Shown one piece after another: positions 1-8,100 of a DNA stretch of 23,730 nucleotides. The notes under the pieces are model-generated. The model was not told the DNA's origin. It did not search any database and was given only the letters and a program-made list of their open reading frames with translations. Origin of the DNA: Didymodactylos carnosus (Eukaryota > Rotifera > Eurotatoria > Philodinida > Philodinidae). The stretch lies in the NCBI GenBank assembly GCA_905250885.1, contig CAJNOQ010002559.1:1-23730 (forward strand), in the 5' to 3' direction. The position numbers were made by a program, and so were the translations under genes. Position 1 is the stretch's first letter. Each line of letters starts with the position of its first letter.

Positions 1-90
1 TTCTCGCTCTTCTTCTTCTGCTGATGATTGACTTGTAGGTGTTGGACTTTTAAAAAACTCTGGCGGTGGTTTTAACCTCTTGCGAGGCAT
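1..90 (-). CDS. N-terminus of an unidentified ORF running off the left edge
   Basis: An ATG on the minus strand (plus-strand CAT at 88-90) opens a frame that stays open for 30 codons to the window edge. The peptide begins MPRKRLKPPPEFFKSPTPT and continues into a serine then glutamate-rich stretch. It is basic then acidic and proline-rich, so it is probably a disordered tail such as those that start transposase or nuclear-protein ORFs. No domain is visible in 30 residues and I do not recognise it. The flanking sequence to about 300 is AT-rich, with A-runs and a GAAGT microsatellite. It could be a real gene start or a transposon ORF; only the sequence to the left can decide. Confidence 0.35.
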   Translation of the reverse strand, partial: MPRKRLKPPPEFFKSPTPTSQSSAEEEERE

Positions 91-1700
91 AATGAGATCC
101 TTGACTTAAACCACAACAACAATAACAAGTTTTGGATATATGATACCGTATAACTAACAAGTATAATCCACAAAACCTGATAAATTTAATAAGTTTTAAT
201 AAATTTTTTAACTTTTATTAAAAAAAACAAAAAAAAACAAGGAGAACGAAAATAGGTCTGATCGATCGCGCGAAGTGAAGTGAAGTGAAGTGAAAAACAT
301 ACATGTGCTCTCAAGCTTTATTAATTTCGTGTTTTTAATATTAATTTTTGTCATACATTTGAATTTCTCAGAGAGAAAATATTTACATGGGCCACTTGGA
401 AAATGCAACAGGTATCATTTTACAAATTCAAAACTTGAGCAAAATTTTTTTTCGTCTTTTTTTGTCATGTTCGGATAGAACTCATCGAGTTGCATAGGAA
501 AAAGTCAATTTAGGATTTTTAAAAGCGGTTTTCGGGCGGAGAAATTTAAAAATACTGGTTTTTTGAAGAAGTAATTACCCATTCAAGTGAAATTTGCAAA
601 ATCCTCAAACGTCGTGCCTATACTTTTTTTCTGAAAATTTCAAAATGGTACAACGACTCTTCCTCAAAAGACTTATCTCTAGACTTTTTCAGCGAATGAA
701 ATTCAGGATGAAGCTTACGCAACGGAATCGGGATAGGAATTGAAGAAAAGATCGAGATCGGGATTTTCGCTCTATATATATGCCAGATGGAACACCGATT
801 ACTTTTTTATCCTATCCGATCACCTTCGTTGTTTTCCAAAAAGTACTAAGATTTTCACCAAAAAATAAGAATCAAAGCAAAATTTCGAAACATATATCAT
901 TCGACTCGGTTTTCGATGCTAACTCCGAATATGATATTTTCATTGCATATAAAGTGAGTTCTGCTGGGAAAAATAGAGAATTATGGGCAGAATTCCAATT
1001 TTTTCGCTCCTAATCCAAAAAAAATTTAATTCTTTAGGAATGAGAAAAACTTCAACATTTCCAAACACAGATACAGAAGAAGCTCTTGCGGCCTTCTCTG
1101 GTGGTGTGAATTGGTTGTTCGATATCTCGTACATAGTTCCGATTTGATGAAGTTTTCTATCTTTGATTTTAAGAGATTAATTTATTTAGCTTTTGAAACT
1201 ATGTCGAATGAGACGTTACTCGGAACGAGAAGTCAAAAATTGATACTCCTGATGTTTCCAAAATCTGACAACTATTGAAAAACCATTTTAGAGTTCGAAC
1301 AAATCATGTCCCCACTTGTTTAAAATGATTATAGTACGGACAAAGCGCATCATTTTGCAGAAAAATTCATTTCTATATTTGAACACTTCTTTGTGACTTA
1401 TTTTTGCTTGATACATTTTCTGTTTTATTTTTATACACACAATTTCTATTTACAAATTAATTTAAGCTGGGATACGTATGTGTGTATGTTAGTTCAATGC
1501 ATACGTATCGAGTGATACAATTACAAGTAAAAATTCTCATGATTCCTGTTACTAACTAAAACTAGATTATGTATGTAATCCATTGTAAAAAAGGAAAAAC
1601 TATTTTTTCATGTGTTAAGCAGTGGACGGCCCAATATCTCCACAAAGTCAGGCGATTTTTTTCTGAAAAATAGCTTCGCATAATGCAGTAGAGTCTCATG
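91..1700. other. gene-free stretch
   Basis: No ORF here looks coding: open frames are under 80 codons and of low complexity. The stretch is AT-rich with poly-A/T tracts. The only structured items are the GAAGT microsatellite at 272-293 and isolated ATCGGGAT half-motifs near 726-760, which resemble the palindrome cluster further right. Confidence 0.5.
272..293. repeat. GAAGT microsatellite
   Basis: A pentanucleotide GAAGT is repeated a little over four times without interruption. It lies about 180 nt upstream of the minus-strand ORF at the left edge. No function is implied. Confidence 0.85.
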
Positions 1701-1706
1701 CACTAA

Positions 1707-1986
1707 ATCCCGATCGGGACATATATTCCGTTTTGAATCAAAATATATCCCGATTGGGATATAGTCAAAAGAACATATAGCCCGATCGGGATATAAATTC
1801 GAGCTTTTTAAATAAAATTCATTAGAAAAAATGACGACTATCGCGAAAAGTTTTGACCATACCCTCGAAAATGGCGTAACGAACTGTATCGGATTCTTTT
1901 TACCTTGCGACCAAGTCTTTTTTCCGGTCAGCAACCTTCTTTCCAATAATTCTCGAGGTTCATATTCTATATCCCGATCAGGATAT
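1707..1986. repeat. cluster of four ATCCCGATCGGGAT-type palindromes
   Basis: Four near-identical palindromes of about 14-22 nt occur at 1707-1720, 1743-1764, 1774-1795 and 1969-1986. Their shared core is TATCCCGATCGGGATA. Copies 2 and 4 carry one substitution in the core (GATTGG and GATCAGG), and copy 3 has AGCCC in its left half. The first three centres are 40 and 32 nt apart and the fourth is 192 nt further on. Half-motifs also occur near 726-760. This could be the inside of a decayed mobile element or an array of binding sites for a dimeric protein. No gene lies in the cluster. Confidence 0.7.
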
Positions 1987-2111
1987 TTTAGGTTTTTTAC
2001 TGGCTATTTTAAACACTTTCTCGAAATATCTTGATGTTTTCTCTTACTCTGAACATACATAAGATAGTTACATCCAGTGAAATATTCAGTTAAAGTCACG
2101 CTCATCCTCCA

Positions 2112-2143
2112 TGATTCGTTGTCCGCGCCGCGACAACGAATCA
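2112..2143. repeat. perfect 12-bp hairpin with GC-rich loop
   Basis: The arms TGATTCGTTGTC (2112-2123) and GACAACGAATCA (2132-2143) are exact reverse complements around the 8-nt loop CGCGCCGC. There is no T-run after it, so it does not look like a simple transcription terminator. It lies about 140 nt left of the Kelch fragment. It may be a transposon tip or foldback end. Confidence 0.8.
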
Positions 2144-2279
2144 CGATGTATTTACAAAAAGTTTTCGGATGAATGAATTGCGTTCAAAAGTTTAAAGTTT
2201 TAAAAATGCCGAAGTGCGTTCATCACTCAAGTTCTAGTGGCTGATATGTTGTGCTCTGTATCACCTTTGAAAGACAAGA

Positions 2280-2619
2280 AAACACGAAGAATCCTGCTCA
2301 GTTCGGGCAAAGTTCTTCCACTGGCGATTCTGGTCTTACTAGTTGTGGAATATGTGACACATCAACAGGCCAATGGAACACTACTGCAAACATGACCACA
2401 GCGCGTCAGTCTCACACTGCAACCCTGTTCAATTCGGGCAAAGTTCTTGCCACTGGTGGTTCCTCGTCTAGTTGTGAAATATATGACCCATCTACGGGCC
2501 AATGGAACGCTGCTGTAAGTATGGCAACAGCACGTACTGCAATCCTTCTTAACGCCAGCAAAGTTCTTGTCGTTGGCGGTGGCTCGAGTAATGCTAAGTG
2601 TGAAATATATGATCCGTGA
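2280..2619 (+). pseudogene. Kelch-repeat protein fragment, frameshifted and truncated
   Basis: The translation holds about three Kelch blades of the pattern NSGKVLATGG...SCEIYDPSTGQWN...MTTARQSHTATL, typical of secreted or intracellular Kelch beta-propellers. The repeat is also visible in the DNA: blade starts fall near 2340, 2472 and 2600. The first blade has lost one base after 2317. There the sequence reads GTTCTTCCACTGG where the second blade, near 2447, has GTTCTTGCCACTGG, so the homology upstream (ILLSSGKVL) is in another frame. The third blade lacks three codons (TARTAILLN against TARQSHTATLFN). The frame ends at TGA directly after EIYDP, where another STGQW would be expected. A propeller needs 4-7 blades, so this is a dead fragment. 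A short exon of a larger gene is possible but less likely. Confidence 0.75.
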
Positions 2620-3368
2620 ATCTTCTATTGTTTATGTTCATATAGGCGCAAGTGGGAGTGTTTGACAATTAATAATAAGCCGAAGTAAGGGAAAAAATCA
2701 AAGCGGAAAGAAGACAAAATGTCGTGTCTAGCCATCTCTGAACATGCTGTCTATTTCACATGGATCTCCTTTCTATGCTGCATTTGTCTTTCCATTATTT
2801 GTACACATTCAGTTCGTGAAGAACTGTGGCAGAGTGAATATCAATTTATGTTGTGGTAGTCTCTGTGTCTGTATCCTTTTTCTTCTTCATTTTATTATAA
2901 ATTGTTAAAACATATCCATTTCATGAGCAGTGTCATCAAGCGAGAAACTTTTAAGAGAGGTTTCGTCAGAAAACTGACCTGCTACACCTACGTCGCTCCG
3001 AGACGAAATTTATTTTACGCTTTCTGTTATCCAGTTTGTCAGATCCGAAAAAAAATATTTACAACAATTGTATTATGTCCTACATGAGCGATGGAAAGTC
3101 TACTAAACTGACCGTTGAGACCAGGATTCTGAAAAGTCGGTCTTACTCTGCTAGATAGGTTTATCGAATTTTTGAGATAACTCGGCTTCGCCCCGTAAAA
3201 GCTTCCGAAAAATGTAATAATTGTATAATCGCTATAAAATGAAGGACAAATGCTTCATTTCTTCTTACGAATCAATTAGAATTATTTATGCCGAAACTAA
3301 CCTAAAATTCCAGTATACAGAATCTATTCTAAAATTATGATTCTTGCACAATGTGGCATAAAGCCATT
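2620..3368. other. gene-free stretch
   Basis: I see no credible gene here. Open frames are short and their composition is like the surrounding spacer. No RNA gene or clear repeat was recognised. Confidence 0.4.
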
Positions 3369-3772
3369 AACCCTCCCCCCCATAATAGAAGCCTCTGGGG
3401 CTTCAAAACTGTCCAAGCGTTCAAAATTTTTAGGGGGGGCTACTATTACGACTTTCGTACAAAAATTTCCAGAAAAGGAGATTTTGAATTTCGATGCTCT
3501 TGCCTTTCTAATCACGGTAATCTCAATTAATCTGAAAAAAATCTTTTTCGAGATAAAAAATGTAAATTTTATTCGTTTCCTTCTTTTACACACGACATCA
3601 CACAAGAATAATTAAAGTAAAAAACGCGTGTCGATCAAATGTGTCGTTTAAAAAATTCAAATTATTTTTCCGACGTAGTAGAAGCCCTTGGGCTTCTAAT
3701 ACACCTTCCACATCGATTCCTCCAGAGGGGGCTTCTAATACGGGGGAGGCTTCTTTTATGGTGGGGGGGTTT
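3369..3772. mobile_element. about 400-bp inverted-repeat (MITE-like) element with C/G-tract ends
   Basis: The left end, AACCCTCCCCCCCATAAT followed by AGAAGCCTC (3369-3395), is an imperfect reverse complement of the right end, GAGGCTTCTTTTATGG followed by TGGGGGGGTTT (3746-3772). The inner word AGAAGCC or its complement GGCTTCT recurs at about 3388, 3680, 3692 and 3730, and 3677-3699 is itself a small palindrome. The left tip abuts TTAA and the right tip abuts TTTA, which recalls a piggyBac-style TTAA target site, although the right copy is not exact. No transposase is encoded. Open frames across it on both strands are by-products of its composition. Confidence 0.5.
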
Positions 3773-4167
3773 AGCACATATTATAGCAATATTCGTATCT
3801 AATGAATGTTTAAATGTTGTTGTCCAGGTCGATACAGATCAACCAACACATGACTTTGCTAGCTCTCCAAATTTTTTCCCTCATCCTCACCACCTTTACC
3901 CTCACTTCAGTAAGGTTTTGGTGCTGTTATCATCTTATGCTAAAAAGCTTTTATGCGACATATATTTAATAAGAAAAAGTTTGGAGAGGGTGAGAGTTAG
4001 AAACAAAACGTAAATCTTTATATTTCACTCTATTGCTTTCTCAAGCTTTGCAATCACGATTGTGACACCGAAAAATGAGTTTGATGTCGGTACTTCGTTC
4101 TAATGTATACATACGGATTTCCCTTTCATAGTTGCGAGCTTTTTCACAAAAAAGTATGTTAAAACAA

Positions 4168-4272
4168 ATCGTGCGACAAAAGTGATGCGACTAAATATCC
4201 GTGCACCGAAAAGATCGGCGACTAAATGTTCGCGACGATGTCTCCGCGACGAAAAGACCTGCGATTTGACCG
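4168..4272. repeat. degenerate short tandem repeat, GCGACNAAA-type
   Basis: About seven units of roughly 15 nt share the pattern GCGAC-N-AAA followed by about 6 variable bases. They include GCGACAAAAG, GCGACTAAAT, GCACCGAAAAG, GCGACTAAATG, GCGACGATG, GCGACGAAAAG and GCGATTTG. The array is clearly richer in GC than its flanks. It has no open frame with protein features. Confidence 0.5.
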
Positions 4273-4539
4273 GTCACCCTTATTTCGCATGGTGATGGGG
4301 CGAACCCACAATACCAAGAGAATTAGTTAAAATTGCTACACATAATGACAGTAGTATCTCCATTTTTTTATATTCAATATTCATCGTTATATTTTTTTCA
4401 AACCATATATTTTTCTGTTAACACTAAACCAGAATACAACCCAAACACATTTTATTGTTTAATCAAGCATGTATTCAAACAACGTCCGTATTATTTCTGT
4501 TCTTTTTTATCCTTTGCGCTCTCCGTCGAATGTACTTGA

Positions 4540-4725
4540 GATATTTGCATATATTTTACAAGTCTTTACCAGGTTACCTGCCAAATACTTGACGAAATAC
4601 TTATCTAGTGCTTATACTTGTTAAATTACTTGATAAATACTTTTTTTGCTTGCATACAACTCCAGGTACTCTCGACATTACGTATCCAAGTACTTTTTTA
4701 AGTACTTGGTCTCAGGTACATTCAC
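4540..4725. repeat. AAGTACTT/TACTTG-rich simple repeat region
   Basis: The words AAATACTT, TACTTG and the palindrome AAGTACTT recur in irregular order, with a local inverted pair at 4687-4707 (CAAGTACTT and AAGTACTTG). It looks like decayed tandem or foldback repeat sequence. No gene is visible from here to the end of the peptidase gene at 5195. Confidence 0.4.
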
Positions 4726-5065
4726 TAGGGTTATTTCATCTACGTTACTTCTTCTCTTAGCACACAAAAAAATCAAAAAGATCAATTTTCAAAAAATTGG
4801 GTAAGTCTTTCCTTTTCCTTTTGTCTCTTTTCGCTTTAATGTCTTCTTCTTCGATTTATCGTTATTTGTCAGACACTCTCATGATACGGTCTAAAATAGT
4901 TCCTCATCTGCCTCTATTCTTGCATCGCCAACAGACCATTGGTCAGTTCATCACCATTCAGGCTTCTGACTTTAATTTTAGAGTTTTATTTTCGTGTTTG
5001 CGTTTGCAAAAAATCAAACCCTGTTCATGAAGCAGTCTTTCAAATGACAGTCGTATTTATGAACT

Positions 5066-5071
5066 TTTATT
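5066..5071 (-). promoter_or_regulatory. possible polyadenylation signal of the peptidase gene
   Basis: On the minus strand this reads AATAAA, 124 nt downstream of the peptidase stop codon. It is the first exact hexamer after the stop that I could find. The call is positional only. Confidence 0.4.
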
Positions 5072-5194
5072 AACTTTTACGCTTATTAGTTCACCCTATA
5101 AAAGCAAAAAAAAGGGGAAGGATTAGTGACTATGTCTTTTGTAATAGTTCCAGCAATTCATCGTTCTTAACTGATCCACATTTGAACTCGCCTT

Positions 5195-8100
5195 TCAATG
5201 ACGTTGACTAACCGACTTATTGCTAGCGTTAGCGTTGATTTTTGTAATCAAGTCCGCACTATTATCCGTTACATATAAGCGATATTTCCAATCATGAATA
5301 CCCATCGATGGCGCCTCGCGTTCAAAAGAATTGAGTACACCTGGTTTGTCTTGAGTGAAAACAATGATCGGAACATTTTTCAATTGATAATGATCCAAGA
5401 ATAGTAACAAATTCAACGGATTCTTATCTTCGGATTTATAGTAACCACGACAAATTATTTGAAAGATTGTTGATTGTGGAAGCGATTTAATTTTATCCAT
5501 GTGTTGCAATAGATACTTTGTCGCCAGATCAAATGTTTCCTGAAAATTCACATGAACGCTTGGATCACTGGTCAGATGTTTCGTTATTTGAGCGATGTCT
5601 GCCTTGTCGTTGTCCATCCAAAGAATATATGATAAATCACTGTTTGGTGGCACTTTCTCAATAGACCATTCATCATCAAAATACTCATCGGTATGATTTG
5701 ACGGAACATCAACTGGAGTATTTTTATGAGTATTCGAATCAGATGAATTTTGAGTTTCTTGTTGTTTGCTATGACGCTGATCATCTGTGACAGTTTTTAT
5801 AGAAAAGAAGTCTGCACAAAGTTCCGGATTACACATGTACTCATATGGAATGTAACAGTAGCCCTTATCACCCTGGAAGAAAATCAACATGTTGCAAATA
5901 TTCAGACAACAGTATACACAATATACACTCGAATTCTTGAAAAATGATCATACATAGTCGGTATTTCACTATACGTGTAGGACAAGAAACACTTTCGGTC
6001 TGTCTTGTCACTCTAGAGACAAAAGTTACCTTTTTTCTACCAATGATCAATTTTTTATGTTTTCCCGAAGAAATCAATCGAAATACGCAGATGGTGGCAT
6101 AGAGCGATCCCTTTCCGCTTTCGAGCACATGTGTCATCTAGTGCACCAAGGGCTGACCCAATTCAATGAGAAATGTCGCTACACTTCGCCTGCTTTTGAT
6201 GAAAACTTCAGAATATACTGATACGCTTTTCATCAGTACCCAGATAAACAAAAGAAGGCCGTTTTGGGCCTCGGATGGGTGACCAAGGCCAAAAAGGTGT
6301 GGGCAAAGTGCCACTTTTGGACTGGATGACGACGTCCGGACACCGTAGAAAAAGACGAATGAGGACGCCTGTCCGGACTAGTGTTGTGACTATACACCTG
6401 TCGCGTTTTAATTATTTTCAATCAACATTATTGGACACCATCAAGATGACCATCTCGATGCCCATCTTAAACAACATGTCCAGTACCGAAGCATACCGCC
6501 CTGTCTACGGGTATGACTGAGGTCCGCAAAGTGCCATTTTGCGCACAGCAACAGCGTCCAGCCATTGTTGTGTTTTGAACCTCTTTGACCACCTGTCCAG
6601 ACGATCGTCTTGGTAGTGTCCGATAATGTTACTAGTTCCACATTTTTCCAGCCGCTGTTTTGTTATCTACGATTGATTCCACTATGTTCTACTTGGACTT
6701 TTCTTCGAGAACATAGTGCAATCAAATTTGAACGCGTTCGTCAAGCAGATAATGCGTTTGTCATGTTATAATCTCTAGGAAAAATCAGTATGAGTCAGAT
6801 AGTAAATTTAGAGACTGTGCACAGCAAATTTAGCTCTGTCCCCGTATCTAAATAGGTCTCATTTCGCTAATCACAATGTTACACTATCGGATTTTTATAT
6901 AAAATGGTCTCTCAAAAGGAATGGCTGAGAAGCCATTCACCATATTTTATCCGGTTTTTTCTTCGGAAACATAGTGCAATCAGGGTCAATCATTACCTCA
7001 GACTCACTTTGAAGTTGAGATCAAAACTTTTACATAGTAGTTTTATTAAGACGCCCTCTCTTTGTCTAAATGCTTTCTACTTGTCATAGGTTTTTCTCAT
7101 GTATTTCTCGATTATGGTTTGCCATATAAGTGACATTTGATCTCAGAATAAAAGTGAGAGCGGTTAAATGTTTTACAGTTCGCCTGTGAGTTTTACCTTA
7201 AGGTAACGATTGCCATATGTGAAGAAAACGTTCACGCTTGGACTTTCAGAGAATGTATATCCGTAGATATTATCGCTAGGATCAGTTCGTTATTAGAGTC
7301 AATCGAATATTCTGCGAATGAGGCGGAATGGCTGAGCCCCAGTCCCCCGTGCGTTAAACAGAACCGAACTAATCATCGCTACATCCCGAGAGTTACTAAC
7401 GGCAAAGCGATATTACACCGAGGATACTCATAATTATTATAACATGAACCTTTCATGCATTTCTCACTTCTGTGCAGATTTGTTTTGAGATCTTTACAAA
7501 GCAAATATTAACTGAGTCTATACACTGAGAAAGCCCCCTATATTTGATGTGTTTCATGAGAAAGAAGAACGATTTTGATACCCAAAATTAATGGAGAAAA
7601 GTTTCAACTGTGTGACAGTAAAATAGAAAGGATTTTGTATATCCCTATTCTCTCACTCACTGCAAGTGCTGTGTACTTACTTACTGTGTAAATCGGTTAT
7701 TTTAATGATTTAGTTCCACTTTAAAAATGTTCAAAAAGCAGATATAAACTGCAAAAAGGTCGAGTATAAAAGTAGTCTACTTTAAGAAATACAGTGTCTT
7801 ATATAGCAGACACTGTTTTTCGTCTCGTTTAAAATGAGAAAAAACTTTGGTATCGTCAATCATACACGTGGCGCGAGAGTATATATATACGTTTATAAGG
7901 CGAGCGTAATTCAAAGATTCCGTCACCTCTTATATTTCTTTTAAACACGCACATTCTGATTCGGCGGAGTCTACTGATCACGAATATGACCTTATTTTCC
8001 CGATTTGACCGTGCCTTCATATGGAAAAATGGAAAATACTGAGCAGGAGTCAAAAACCCGAAAAACGCTATCCTACAGAAATTGTTCATAAGTTTTGTTC

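Noticed and set aside
3371..3770. G/C runs considered as telomere-like repeat
   Set aside because: Homopolymer tracts only; no tandem TGTGGG or TTAGGG-type units.
3324..4013. ORFs of 92-124 codons on both strands
   Set aside because: They run across the C/G-tract inverted-repeat element, so their length reflects repeat composition rather than a gene.
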